NCBI RefSeq assembly: GCF_017829975.1
Contig: NZ_JAEEGA010000013.1
Location: 115,234-179,233, forward strand
Length of the DNA stretch: 64,000 nt
DNA from: Vagococcus allomyrinae
GTDB lineage: Bacteria; Bacillota; Bacilli; Lactobacillales; Vagococcaceae
Direction: 5' to 3'
Below are positions 16,809 through 25,914 of this stretch, one piece after another (the stretch's first letter is position 1; the number at the start of each line of letters is the position of its first letter). The notes beneath the pieces were generated by a model. The model was not told the DNA's origin and did not search any database. It was given only the letters and a program-made list of their open reading frames with translations. The translations under genes were made by a program, and so were the position numbers.

Positions 16809-17717
16809 ATGAAAAAAGGAGCCATCACGATTTTTGGCAAAAAATATGACAAAGAAGGACTTTTCACCGCAATTCTCTTTGCCTCGCCTTTATTGTTGGG
16901 GATATTGATTTTCTATTTAATACCAATGGTTCAAAATGCGTTTTATTCGTTTACTCAATGGGGGCAATTCGGTGGTTATACTTTCACCGGATTGGCCAAC
17001 TATCAAAAGTTACTGACAGATCCAACAGTGCTATCGGCGTTGAAAAATACGATTACTTACGCCGTTTTCACCGTGCCATTAGGGGTGGCTATCTCAATTG
17101 TCATCGCCGTCTTACTGAACAATAAGATTAAAGGAATCAGTTTTTACCGAGTGATTTATTTTTTGCCGGCCGTGACGATGACCTCAGCCGTGGCGATGAT
17201 TTGGAAATGGATGTTTAACTCTGAGTATGGCATTATCAATCAACTGCTATCGATGATTGGGATTGCCGGGCCCAACTGGCTGACGGACAGTCGTTGGGCG
17301 ATGATCGCTTTGGTGATGGTCGGCGTTTGGAGTTCGTTAGGAACCTCCATCGTGTTATATTTAGCCGGGCTACAAGGGGTGTCCAGCAGTTTCTATGAAG
17401 CCGCTGATATGGACGGGGCAGGACCTATTCGCAAGTTTTTCTCAATCACCCTGCCCTTGTTAACGCCGACTGTTTTCTTTAATTTGATCACCTCGCTGAT
17501 CTCTGCACTGCAAGTATATGATTTGATTTTCTTAATGTACTCCGAAACAAACCCAGCATTAAAGAGTGTTCAATCATTGTCGTACTTATTTTACCGCAAT
17601 GCCTTTGTCTATAATGATAAAGGCTATGCTGCAGCAATTTCAGTGGTTCTACTATTGATTACACTATTGATCACCGTGATTAATTTCCGTTTCCAGAAAA
17701 AATGGGTTCATTATTAA
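16809..17717 (+). CDS. Sugar ABC transporter permease, MalF/UgpA type
   Basis: 302 residues with six predicted membrane helices. The EAA loop (YEAADMDGAGPIRKFFSITLP) contacts the ATPase. The ATG at 16809 after AAGGG is preferred to an in-frame GTG at 16800. Eight bases or so separate it from the binding-protein gene. Confidence 0.93.
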   Translation: MKKGAITIFGKKYDKEGLFTAILFASPLLLGILIFYLIPMVQNAFYSFTQWGQFGGYTFTGLANYQKLLTDPTVLSALKNTITYAVFTVPLGVAISIVIAVLLNNKIKGISFYRVIYFLPAVTMTSAVAMIWKWMFNSEYGIINQLLSMIGIAGPNWLTDSRWAMIALVMVGVWSSLGTSIVLYLAGLQGVSSSFYEAADMDGAGPIRKFFSITLPLLTPTVFFNLITSLISALQVYDLIFLMYSETNPALKSVQSLSYLFYRNAFVYNDKGYAAAISVVLLLITLLITVINFRFQKKWVHY

Positions 17718-17733
17718 CGATTGGAGAAAAAAC

Positions 17734-18561
17734 ATGAAAGAAGCTAAAGGTAGTAAAAAGATCGGGGTACATATCCTGTTAATTTTAGGCTCAGTGATGA
17801 TGGTGTTTCCTTTCTTGTGGATGGTCTTAACGGCCTTAAAAACCAATGGTGAGGCGATTGCCATACCGCCAACGTTTTTCCCAGAGGTGCCTCAATGGCA
17901 AAATTTTTCTAATATTTTTACGGAATTAAACTTTGGTCGCTTTTATTTTAACACCTTCATTTCAACGGCGGTTATTACAATCGGCCAAGTGTTCTTTTGT
18001 GCGATGGCAGCTTATGCCTTTGCCCGCTTGGAATTTCCCTTTAAGAACGGGTTATTCATTCTGCTATTATCGGTTTTAATGGTACCGGGGCAAGTATTTT
18101 TAATACCGCAATATTTGATTGTTCAAAAGCTAGGACTGTTGGATTCAATTCCAGCGTTATTTCTACCAGGGCTGTTTTCGGCCTTTGGCACCTTTTTATT
18201 GCGGCAGTTTTTCATGAGTATTCCCAAAGAAATTGAAGAGGCGGCGATTATTGATGGGTGTTCGCGCATAAAGATCTTTTTTACCATCATCTTGCCTCTA
18301 TCAAAATCGGCGTTAATTTCCCTGTCAATCTTTTCCTTGTTGTATGGTTGGAACTCGTTGTTGTGGCCTTTAATTGTCAATACCTCTCCTGAGAAGATGA
18401 CTTTATCGGCAGGGTTAGCTTCCCTAAGCGGGCAACATGCGACCGCTTATCCGATGTTGATGGCAGGGACTTTTTTAGCCATTGTGCCATTGATTATTGT
18501 GTTTTTGATTTTCCAAAAACAATTCATTGAAGGCATTGCCTTAAGTGGTTCCAAGAGTTAA
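17734..18561 (+). CDS. Sugar ABC transporter permease, MalG/UgpE type
   Basis: 275 residues, six predicted membrane helices, EAA loop EEAAIIDGCSRIKIFFTIILP. It is the second half of the heterodimeric channel with the preceding permease, 16 bases downstream of it, and ends the transporter operon before a terminator. Confidence 0.93.
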   Translation: MKEAKGSKKIGVHILLILGSVMMVFPFLWMVLTALKTNGEAIAIPPTFFPEVPQWQNFSNIFTELNFGRFYFNTFISTAVITIGQVFFCAMAAYAFARLEFPFKNGLFILLLSVLMVPGQVFLIPQYLIVQKLGLLDSIPALFLPGLFSAFGTFLLRQFFMSIPKEIEEAAIIDGCSRIKIFFTIILPLSKSALISLSIFSLLYGWNSLLWPLIVNTSPEKMTLSAGLASLSGQHATAYPMLMAGTFLAIVPLIIVFLIFQKQFIEGIALSGSKS

Positions 18562-18617
18562 GTGAGATGTCGATTAGCATCTAGAGGAAGTTATATTCTT
18601 TCATATATCCTAAGAAA

Positions 18618-18645
18618 AGGGAGAGGAAGCCCTCTCTCTTTTTTT
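18618..18645 (+). terminator. Terminator after the ABC transporter genes
   Basis: 9-bp stem AGGGAGAGG / CCTCTCTCT with loop AAGC and seven T residues. Confidence 0.85.
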
Positions 18646-18807
18646 CTAACGATAAGAGATAGCTTTTCTGATTCCCAGATTTCTAATAGAGGACTTAGTA
18701 TGTATAGAAAAAGTTTTTTTAAGGGATATAGGGTGTTCAAGAAGCTTCTTGACTGAGATAATCATGGGGAGAATAGCAACTCATCCAAAGATGAAAGGAT
18801 GGAAAAA

Positions 18808-19977
18808 ATGACAATAAAATTTGGCATCATTGGCTTAGGCAATCGTGGCAGTAAATTTGCTTTGCACACGCTTATCCCTCACGGTGACATCGAGGTCGTG
18901 ATGGTAAACGACGCCAGAGGCAATCATTTTGAGTTGTTTGCAGAGAAAGGGATTGCGACGACGACGGACTATCGTGTATTGCTTGAAAATCCTGAGGTAG
19001 AAGCGGTCTTTATCGCAACACCAGACGACACTCATGGTGAAATTGTCTTAGAGGCGATTAAGCATCAGAAACACATTATTTGTGAAAAACCACTGGAAAT
19101 CAGTGAAGAAAAAGTCCGAGAATTGGAAGTTGCCTTGAAGGACTACCCTAAAGTCTTTTTAGTGGGCTACGTCTTGCGCTATGCGCCCCTTTATGCCAAA
19201 GCAAAAGAGTTGATTGCCAGTGGGATTATCGGCGAGATCTTCTTAGCCAATGGCATTGATCATATCGATTACGGTGGCTATGCCTTCTTCCACGATTGGC
19301 ACCGAACCCAAGCAAAGGCCCATAGCTTACTGTTGCAGAAATCAACCCATAGTTTGGATATTCTCAACTGGTTGATTGATGCCGAACCGACACAAGTTGC
19401 TGGCCTAGGTGGGTTAGAAGTCTTTGGCGAACCTGGTGCTGTTCGTAAATTTGGCGGGCCGTTAATGGAACCTTTAAATTGTCGGAGTTGTCCGCTTCAG
19501 TACGAGTGTGAAGAAAGTTTATTAAACGTTAAACTCCACAAAGGTAAGGATTGGCAAGCGGATTGGCCGGATAATTGCGTGTTTGAGAGTGAAATTGACG
19601 TCCAAGATCATCAAGCCTTACTGGTTAACTATCGCAATAAAGTCAAATTAACCTATTCGATTTGTCATTTTAGCGCCTATTATCGTCGTGAGTTTCAATT
19701 TTTTGGCACGAAGGGGGAATTGTATTTTGACGATGAACGCAATAAAATCATCGTTGACGACCGCCTTAAAGCTGAGAAATTAGAGTACACGATTATCGAC
19801 AATGGTGGCCATGGTGGTGGTGATGAAGAGATGATCTTAGAGTTTATTCGTTGTGTCAAAGAAGGGTGTCAGCCGCGCTCAAATTTGACTAGTAGTGCCA
19901 GTGTCACACGCTTGGTCTTAGGGGCTCAAAAAGCGATTGACGACAATCGAATTGTGGCGATTGAATCAGGCCGCTAG
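18808..19977 (+). CDS. Gfo/Idh/MocA-family oxidoreductase with cysteine-rich insert (second of three)
   Basis: 389 residues. Rossmann motif FGIIGLGNRGSKF, EKP motif CEKPLEI, and SLLLQKSTHSLDILNWL carrying the probable active-site His. After residue 215 it has a CRSCPLQYEC segment with two more cysteines, C-x2-C-x5-C type, which may bind a metal; several long Gfo/Idh members have such an insert. The ATG at 18808 follows AAAGGA at good spacing; an ATG at 18799 is too close to it. It starts a four-gene run with the next three genes. Confidence 0.88.
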   Translation: MTIKFGIIGLGNRGSKFALHTLIPHGDIEVVMVNDARGNHFELFAEKGIATTTDYRVLLENPEVEAVFIATPDDTHGEIVLEAIKHQKHIICEKPLEISEEKVRELEVALKDYPKVFLVGYVLRYAPLYAKAKELIASGIIGEIFLANGIDHIDYGGYAFFHDWHRTQAKAHSLLLQKSTHSLDILNWLIDAEPTQVAGLGGLEVFGEPGAVRKFGGPLMEPLNCRSCPLQYECEESLLNVKLHKGKDWQADWPDNCVFESEIDVQDHQALLVNYRNKVKLTYSICHFSAYYRREFQFFGTKGELYFDDERNKIIVDDRLKAEKLEYTIIDNGGHGGGDEEMILEFIRCVKEGCQPRSNLTSSASVTRLVLGAQKAIDDNRIVAIESGR

Positions 19978-20028
19978 TGCTTGAGGCTGGCGCCAGAATC
20001 AAAAAAAGATAGAAAATGAGGAGAGACT

Positions 20029-20502
20029 ATGAAATTAGAAGATCAAGCAAGCCTGGCGCAAGTCAAGCAAGGGAACCTTGGCAAGGTGACGTTTTTAAGA
20101 TACTCCTTAACGCTGCCTCAGGAGTATCAAGAGCAACAAGACGCTCTTTTAAGCGAAGTCATCGACTGGATTAAAGGGGCTGGCGTAACGAACTTGCATT
20201 CAGCGTCCGCTAGTTACGCCAAAGGCAAAAAGGTGTTGGTCATTACGCTGTCCTTTGCCGAGAACGTCTTGGCAAACCTTTTGCTTAATTTAGAAAGTGT
20301 CAAAACGGGTTTTGTTAAAAAGAGTGAAATCGCTGGAACCAAGGGACTTTACAGCTTTAATTCCGAAAGTGAAACAGCCTTTACCTCGGATTGTATTCAG
20401 CCACCAGCTTATCAAGTGGTGCCATTAAATGGTGCTAATCGCGAGTGGTTAAACGTGATTAATACTAGTTTAGCGACAGGTGAAGTGGAGGTGCTCTCAT
20501 GA
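20029..20502 (+). CDS. Unknown 157-residue protein in oxidoreductase operon
   Basis: I do not recognise this family. It is soluble, with no signal or membrane helix, and mixed alpha/beta in look, with a central segment KGKKVLVITLSFAENVLANLL. It sits between two Gfo/Idh/MocA oxidoreductases and its stop overlaps the next start (ATGA), so a direct role with those enzymes is likely. Small partner subunits are known for keto-sugar-cleaving enzymes (DgpB with DgpC), but I see no clear resemblance to that subunit. Confidence 0.75.
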   Translation: MKLEDQASLAQVKQGNLGKVTFLRYSLTLPQEYQEQQDALLSEVIDWIKGAGVTNLHSASASYAKGKKVLVITLSFAENVLANLLLNLESVKTGFVKKSEIAGTKGLYSFNSESETAFTSDCIQPPAYQVVPLNGANREWLNVINTSLATGEVEVLS

Positions 20503-21467
20503 AAGTTGGGATTGTCGGATGTGCGCATATGCACGTTGAAAGTTATATTCGTTGTCTCAAGGAATTAGGGGTCCCTTTGACCGGTGTTTACGATCACCAT
20601 TTAGAAGCCGGTCAAGACTGTGCCAAACGTCATGATTTGCCTTTTGTGGTCAGTTTAGAGCAATTATTAGCGGGCTGTGACACGGTCGTCATTTGTTCGG
20701 AAAATAAGTATCACAAAGAGCAGGCTGTGGCGGCTGCTAATCATGGCTGTCATGTGATTGTGGAGAAACCAATGGCCTTGACCGTGGCAGAAGCCGATGA
20801 GATGATCACCGCGGCTGAGGCCAATCAAGTGACCTTATTGGTCTGTCATCCAGTGCGGTTTGCGCCGACGATGCAAGAGCTAAAAGTCGCCGTTGAAGAG
20901 GGGCAATTAGGCGAAATTTATGCCATCAATGCGAGTAATCATGGGAAGATCCCAGGTGGTTGGTTTGTGGAAAAAGAGTTATCCGGCGGTGGCGCGATTG
21001 TCGACCACACCATCCATATTGCTGATTTGGTTCATTGGTTATTTAACTTAGAGATCGAGAGTGTCTCAGCTAATGGGGTGACGGCTGTCAGTGATATTCC
21101 CACAGAGGATAGTGGCTTGTTACATGTTCGCTTTAAAACAGGGGAAGTTTTGAGTTTAGATACGTCATGGAATCGACCGGAACATTATCCAGTTTGGGGC
21201 GATGCCGTCTTGGAAATCATTTCTGAAAAGGGGCGGACGGTCGTTGACGGATTTGGGCGCAAGGCAGAACTCTTCCAAAGTGGGGATAACGCCAATCAGT
21301 GGGTCTATTATGAAACAGATATGGACATGGCCATGTTTAAAGTCTTTAAACAGGTTATTGAAGAGGATTTACCGTCACCAGTTGATGGCAAGGCTGGTCG
21401 CTTTACAATCGAAATGTTTCAACTGGCGTATGAAGCCATCAACCAACAAAAAAGAATCGAGGTTTAA
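20499..21467 (+). CDS. Gfo/Idh/MocA-family oxidoreductase (third of three)
   Basis: 322 residues: Rossmann motif VGIVGCAHMHVESY, EKP motif VEKPMAL, GGGAIVDHTIHIADL with the likely catalytic His. The two histidines in CAHMH, in the nucleotide-binding loop, are unusual compared with the common GxGxxG/A. Overlaps the unknown gene upstream by four bases, and the TIM-barrel gene begins three bases after its stop. Confidence 0.88.
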   Translation: MKVGIVGCAHMHVESYIRCLKELGVPLTGVYDHHLEAGQDCAKRHDLPFVVSLEQLLAGCDTVVICSENKYHKEQAVAAANHGCHVIVEKPMALTVAEADEMITAAEANQVTLLVCHPVRFAPTMQELKVAVEEGQLGEIYAINASNHGKIPGGWFVEKELSGGGAIVDHTIHIADLVHWLFNLEIESVSANGVTAVSDIPTEDSGLLHVRFKTGEVLSLDTSWNRPEHYPVWGDAVLEIISEKGRTVVDGFGRKAELFQSGDNANQWVYYETDMDMAMFKVFKQVIEEDLPSPVDGKAGRFTIEMFQLAYEAINQQKRIEV

Positions 21468-21469
21468 CG

Positions 21470-22333
21470 ATGAAAATAGGGATTAACAGTTGGACATTGC
21501 CAACAAATTTAACGATAGAAGAAACCTTCAAAGTGGCTAAGGAAGCAGGTTTCGAAACAATCGAACTAAACATGGCGGAAGACGTCAAACACGAGACGAT
21601 CGTCTCAGAATTAGGCTTGGAAGACAGTCCCCATGTCACCTTGAAGATGAAGGCAGACGAACTACAAGCAATCAAACAGCTGGCAGATCAGTACGAGCTG
21701 CCAATTTCAAGTGTGGCGACAGCCCTTCACTGGAAGTATCCCTTAAATTCTCCTGATCCAACGATCCGTGAGCAAGGAAAAGAAGTCGCGCGCCGCATGA
21801 TCGATGCCTGCCAAATTTTCGGTGGGGATACGGTTTTAATTGTTCCCGGAATTGTCACAGCTGACAATGATTATGAGACCTGTTACCGCTTGGCTCAGGA
21901 AGGCCTTCGCGAACTAGCCCCTTATGCTGAAGCAAAGGGGATCGTCATCGGGGTTGAAAACGTCTGGAATAAGTTTTTATACAGCCCTTTAGAGATGCGT
22001 CAGTTCATAGATGAGATAAATCATCCTTTTATTAAAATTTACTTTGACGCTGGCAATGTCTTACAATTTGGGTTTCCCCATCAATGGGTCAGCATTTTAG
22101 GTGAGCGAATTGCAAAGGTTCATGTCAAAGATTTTAACACAACTGTAGGAAACATCACAGGTTTCACGAATTTATTGGCCGGTGATCTGGACTGGCCACG
22201 CTTGATGTCGGCCTTGAAAGAAAGTGGTTATGATGGCCCAATTACAGCTGAGTTAAGCCCTTACAAAGAAGCTCCATTACAATTAGCTAAGGATACGATG
22301 AAAGCGATTGATATTATTATCAATTTGGCTTAA
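21470..22333 (+). CDS. Sugar phosphate isomerase/epimerase-like TIM barrel
   Basis: 287 residues of the xylose-isomerase-like (AP endonuclease 2) family. Metal-binding acidic and His residues are visible in GVENVWNKF, IYFDAGNV, KVHVKDF and ITAELSPY, the usual Glu/Asp/His/Glu set. Relatives epimerise or isomerise keto-sugars, and some cleave 3-keto-glycosides after a Gfo/Idh enzyme has oxidised them. Its operon position next to two such oxidoreductases fits a joint oxidise-then-rearrange pathway. Confidence 0.88.
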   Translation: MKIGINSWTLPTNLTIEETFKVAKEAGFETIELNMAEDVKHETIVSELGLEDSPHVTLKMKADELQAIKQLADQYELPISSVATALHWKYPLNSPDPTIREQGKEVARRMIDACQIFGGDTVLIVPGIVTADNDYETCYRLAQEGLRELAPYAEAKGIVIGVENVWNKFLYSPLEMRQFIDEINHPFIKIYFDAGNVLQFGFPHQWVSILGERIAKVHVKDFNTTVGNITGFTNLLAGDLDWPRLMSALKESGYDGPITAELSPYKEAPLQLAKDTMKAIDIIINLA

Positions 22334-22340
22334 ATCCCTT

Positions 22341-22346
22341 TATAAT
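22341..22346 (+). promoter_or_regulatory. -10 element of the kbl-tdh promoter
   Basis: Perfect TATAAT shortly after the previous gene; the -35 is poor. The transcript would start near 22353, just before the leader hairpin. Confidence 0.45.
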
Positions 22347-22358
22347 AGAGGGAGTAGA

Positions 22359-22413
22359 CTTGGCCAGCACGAGAGATGATGACGTCAGAGACTCATCATC
22401 TCCCTGGCCCAAG
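22359..22413 (+). promoter_or_regulatory. Large hairpin in the kbl leader
   Basis: GAGATGATGA / TCATCATCTC (10 bp) is stacked inside CTTGGCCAG / CTGGCC-CAAG. There is no T-run, so it is not a simple terminator. It ends about 15 bases before the kbl ribosome binding site and would lie at the 5' end of the mRNA. Confidence 0.6.
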
Positions 22414-22441
22414 AATGTCATAAAAGGTGGAGGGATTGTCA

Positions 22442-23629
22442 ATGAGTAAAGAACTGGATCAGTATTTAGCTGATAATTTGGCGGATCTTAAGAGCAGAGG
22501 ACTTTACAATGAAATAGAACCATTAGCAAGTGCCAATGGTCCGATCATCACAATCGGACAACGGCAATTAATTAATTTGTCTGCCAATAACTATTTAGGC
22601 TTAGCGACGGACAGTCGGGTTGTGGCGGCTGCTAAGGCTGGTTTGGAAAAATGGGGAGCTGGAGCTGGAGCGGTTCGAACGATAAATGGGACCTTGCAGG
22701 TCCATTTAGACTTAGAACAAGAACTGGCTCACTTTAAGGGGACCGAAGCGGCGATTGCCTATCAGTCTGGTTTTAATTGTAATATGGCAGCGATTTCAGC
22801 TGTTATGGGAAAAAATGACGTGATTTTGTCAGATGAACTGAACCATGCCTCAATCATCGATGGCTGTCGTCTTTCAGGGGCTAAAATCATTCGGGTGAAT
22901 CACTCGGACATGGCGGATTTTAGAGCCAAGGCTCAGGAAGTAAGGTCATCTGGTCGTTATGAGAAGGCGATGTTTATTACAGACGGAGTTTTCTCCATGG
23001 ATGGGGATATTTGTAAATTACCAGAGATAGTTGCCATTGCCAAAGAGTTTGATTTAATGGTCTATGTGGATGATGCCCATGGTTCAGGTGTTTTAGGTCA
23101 TGGCCATGGCACGGTTAAGCATTTTGGTTTGGAAAAAGAAGTCGAATTTCAAATTGGCACGTTGTCGAAAGCGATCGGCGTCGTCGGCGGTTACGTGGCT
23201 GGGACTCAAGCGTTAATCGACTGGTTGAAAGTGCGTTCGCGGCCCTTTTTATTTTCCACGTCAATGACGCCAGCAGATGCTGCTGCCGCGATCCAATCCT
23301 TGCAGATTTTGGATCAGGACACCCGCTTAAATGATGCGTTATGGGAGAATGCCAATTACTTTAAGACTCAATTAAACCAGCTGGGCTTCGATACAGGGAT
23401 AACAGAAACACCCATTACGCCAGTGATGATTGGCGATGAACAAAAAGCTCAGGAATTTAGTAAACGTCTTTATGAGGAAGGCATTTACGTTAAATCGATT
23501 GTCTTTCCAACGGTTCCCTTAGGCACTGCTCGTGTGCGCAACATGCCAACGGCTGGTCATACGAAAGAGATGTTGGATCAGGCCGTGGCAGTCTATGAAA
23601 GAGTGGGTCGGGAATTTGATTTAATCTAA
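22442..23629 (+). CDS. kbl: Glycine C-acetyltransferase (2-amino-3-ketobutyrate CoA ligase)
   Basis: PLP enzyme of the alpha-oxoamine synthase family, cleaving 2-amino-3-oxobutyrate with CoA to glycine and acetyl-CoA. 395 residues; PLP lysine is K243 in GTLSKAIG; other signatures are [19 protein letters not shown] and [12 protein letters not shown]. The start is ATG 22442, seven bases after GGAGGG; the GTG at 22427 is within the binding site region. It is paired with tdh 46 bases downstream. Confidence 0.93.
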   Translation: MSKELDQYLADNLADLKSRGLYNEIEPLASANGPIITIGQRQLINLSANNYLGLATDSRVVAAAKAGLEKWGAGAGAVRTINGTLQVHLDLEQELAHFKGTEAAIAYQSGFNCNMAAISAVMGKNDVILSDELNHASIIDGCRLSGAKIIRVNHSDMADFRAKAQEVRSSGRYEKAMFITDGVFSMDGDICKLPEIVAIAKEFDLMVYVDDAHGSGVLGHGHGTVKHFGLEKEVEFQIGTLSKAIGVVGGYVAGTQALIDWLKVRSRPFLFSTSMTPADAAAAIQSLQILDQDTRLNDALWENANYFKTQLNQLGFDTGITETPITPVMIGDEQKAQEFSKRLYEEGIYVKSIVFPTVPLGTARVRNMPTAGHTKEMLDQAVAVYERVGREFDLI

Positions 23630-23675
23630 GGGATCGCTTTAATAAAGGCAACAAGTGAAGAGAGGAGCCTAAGAA

Positions 23676-24653
23676 ATGAAAAAAATATTGATTACAGGTG
23701 CCTTAGGACAAATTGGATCAGAATTAACCCGGGCACTGCGAGGAAAGTATGGCGTAGAAAACGTGATCGCCACGAGTAATGTGGCAGATGACTCTTCAAC
23801 CATTCCCAATGAGGGGCCCTTTGAGCTGTTGGATGTGTTGGATTACCAGCATTTTCTGGCGATTGCTCAAAAATATCAAGTCGATACCTTGGTCCATTTG
23901 GCGGCACTGCTATCTGCCGTGGCAGAAGCCAAACCGCAGCTCGCTTGGAAGGTCAACATGGAAGGAACACTTAACGCCTTAGAGGTGGCTCGTGAAATGG
24001 GGCTACTCTTTTTCACTCCTAGCTCAATCGGCGCTTTTGGACCTAGCACGCCGAAAGATTTAACCCCTCAAGTGACGATCCAGCGGCCGACGACGATGTA
24101 TGGTGTCAATAAAGTAGCAGGCGAACTGTTATGCGATTATTACCATGAGCGATTCGGTGTCGATACTCGGGGAGTTCGTTTTCCTGGCTTGATTTCTTAC
24201 TTAACCCCGCCTGGAGGAGGAACAACCGACTATGCCATTGAAATTTGTTACGAAGCAGTCAACCAAGGCCGGTACGAATGTCCCCTTTCAGCTGACACTC
24301 GATTGGACATGATGTACATGCCAGATGCTATTCAGGCGATCATTGATTTGTTAGAGGCTGATGGTGCTAAACTGATTCACCGTAATGCCTTTAATATCAG
24401 TTCCATGAGTTTTACACCAGCGGAAATAGCGGCAGAAATTAAAGATATTTATCCGCAGTTTGAGATGACCTACAAGGTGAATCCACTGTTGCAGAAAATT
24501 GCCGACAGCTGGCCTAACAGCTTGGATCCGACGTGTGCCAAAGAAGAGTGGGGCTTTGACTATGAGTATGACTTAAGAGGGATGTTGACAGACATGTTCG
24601 CCCATATCCCCCATGAAGAAGCTCAAGTGGCAAAATCTAAGGTATTGATTTAA
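23676..24653 (+). CDS. tdh: L-threonine 3-dehydrogenase, short-chain (SDR) type
   Basis: NAD-dependent oxidation of threonine to 2-amino-3-oxobutyrate. 325 residues; N-terminal ITGALGQIGSEL nucleotide loop and active-site Y142-x3-K146 (MYGVNK). It resembles the SDR-type threonine dehydrogenases, not the zinc type. Together with kbl it converts threonine into glycine and acetyl-CoA. Confidence 0.9.
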   Translation: MKKILITGALGQIGSELTRALRGKYGVENVIATSNVADDSSTIPNEGPFELLDVLDYQHFLAIAQKYQVDTLVHLAALLSAVAEAKPQLAWKVNMEGTLNALEVAREMGLLFFTPSSIGAFGPSTPKDLTPQVTIQRPTTMYGVNKVAGELLCDYYHERFGVDTRGVRFPGLISYLTPPGGGTTDYAIEICYEAVNQGRYECPLSADTRLDMMYMPDAIQAIIDLLEADGAKLIHRNAFNISSMSFTPAEIAAEIKDIYPQFEMTYKVNPLLQKIADSWPNSLDPTCAKEEWGFDYEYDLRGMLTDMFAHIPHEEAQVAKSKVLI

Positions 24654-24692
24654 AAAACCACCACCAGCCGAAATCAGCTGGTGGTGGTTTTT
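24653..24692. terminator. Bidirectional terminator between tdh and rsgA
   Basis: 16-bp stem AAAAACCACCACCAGC / GCTGGTGGTGGTTTTT with an eight-base loop. It contains the last bases of the tdh stop and reaches the rsgA stop. Confidence 0.92.
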
Positions 24693-25686
24693 AAGGGCGC
24701 TTTTGTTTTTTTTGTTTGTCGCGTTGACGCTTGTCTAAATAGGCCAACTCTCGCTGAAGTTTTTGATAGTCTTTAAATCGAAGGCTGCTTAAGGTGCCTT
24801 CAGCAATGGCCTGATTGATGGCACAGCCTGGTTCATTGCTGTGACGACAATCGTTAAAGCGACACTCTCTAGCTAAGTCAGCGATGTCTTCAAAGGTCTG
24901 ATCCAAGTGTTCATCGGTAGACCATAAACCAAATTCTCTCATACCTGGTGTGTCGATGAGCCAAGCCTCTTGAACGGCTAATAAGTTGCGAGAGGTCGTC
25001 GTGTGACGCCCTCGATCATCGTCTAGGCGAATCTCTCCGGTTAATTGAAGCGTCGTACCTGCCAGTTGGTTAATTAATGTCGATTTGCCAATTCCCGAGG
25101 AACCGACCAAAGCAATGGTGCGGTAGTTGGTCAGTCGCTGGCGCAATGAGTCTAGACCAAGACCAGTTTTTGCGCTGCAAGTTAAGACGTCAATTCCCGG
25201 GTGCTCATGTTGAATGGCTTTAACCGTTTCTGCTGAATCTGGCATCAAGTCTGCTTTAGTTAAAACGATGACCGGCAAGGCTCCACTGTCCCAAGCATTG
25301 AGAATATAGCGATTTAAACGCGGTAAATTGAGGTCGTGATTTAAACTCATAATCAACCAAATTTCATCCAAATTAGCCGCAATCACCTGTCGTTGATCTT
25401 GGTTTCCGGCAACGTTGCGGACAAAGCTAGAGCGTCTGGGAATAATCTGCTGAATCACTTGCCGCTGAGGATCGGTAATCACCCAGTCACCAACAGCAGG
25501 TAAATCGTACTTTTCGCTAATTGCATGGGAAAGTTTCCCCGTTAATTTTAAGTGACACGGGCCTGCTGGTGTCAACCCTTGATAAGTATTTTGGCCAGTG
25601 GTGATAATTCTGGCTAGGCATTGTTTTTTTTCGTCGCTTAAAGGCTCGTGGCCTTCTTGCCAACCTAAATGTAATAATGTATTCAA
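24691..25686 (-). CDS. rsgA: Ribosome small subunit-dependent GTPase A
   Basis: Circularly permuted GTPase that helps mature the 30S subunit. Order: OB-fold (about 1-90), G4 LTKAD, G1 GSSGIGKST, G3 DTPGM, then a zinc knuckle CRFNDCRHSNEPGC. 331 residues, longer than many RsgA, with a basic Lys/Arg/Gln-rich tail. The N-terminus (LGWQEGHEP) suggests the YjeQ-like paralogue branch; the organism may have another copy. Confidence 0.93.
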   Translation of the reverse strand: MNTLLHLGWQEGHEPLSDEKKQCLARIITTGQNTYQGLTPAGPCHLKLTGKLSHAISEKYDLPAVGDWVITDPQRQVIQQIIPRRSSFVRNVAGNQDQRQVIAANLDEIWLIMSLNHDLNLPRLNRYILNAWDSGALPVIVLTKADLMPDSAETVKAIQHEHPGIDVLTCSAKTGLGLDSLRQRLTNYRTIALVGSSGIGKSTLINQLAGTTLQLTGEIRLDDDRGRHTTTSRNLLAVQEAWLIDTPGMREFGLWSTDEHLDQTFEDIADLARECRFNDCRHSNEPGCAINQAIAEGTLSSLRFKDYQKLQRELAYLDKRQRDKQKKQKRP

Positions 25687-25715
25687 TCAGTTCTCCTTTT
25701 CTTGGAGAAGATGGC

Positions 25716-25784
25716 TTAGATGTCCTGCTCCTCCGTGTGTTTGTTGTGACGAGCTGTCATGGTAGTTTCCATTGTTTTTTTCAT
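25716..25784 (-). CDS. Possible 22-residue peptide upstream of rsgA
   Basis: On the minus strand an ATG follows GAAAGG at good spacing and opens a frame MKKTMETTMTARHNKHTEEQ plus two residues before a stop, 29 bases before rsgA. No membrane segment. It might be a leader peptide coupling translation into rsgA, or chance. A small perfect palindrome (CTTGATT-G-AATCAAG at 25804-25818) precedes it. Confidence 0.3.
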   Translation of the reverse strand: MKKTMETTMTARHNKHTEEQDI

Positions 25785-25914
25785 ATCCATCATCCTTTCG
25801 GTTCTTGATTGAATCAAGTTGTTAGGGCCATTAGATCCCAGCTTTAAGCTGTGGGAACTTATGGCAGCTACAGGCAAATTATCTCAGACTCTCCTTTATT
25901 ATGCAAGGGCTTTT

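Noticed and set aside
18562..18756. Open frame between the ABC transporter and the next oxidoreductase
   Set aside because: It crosses the terminator hairpin and has no ribosome binding site.
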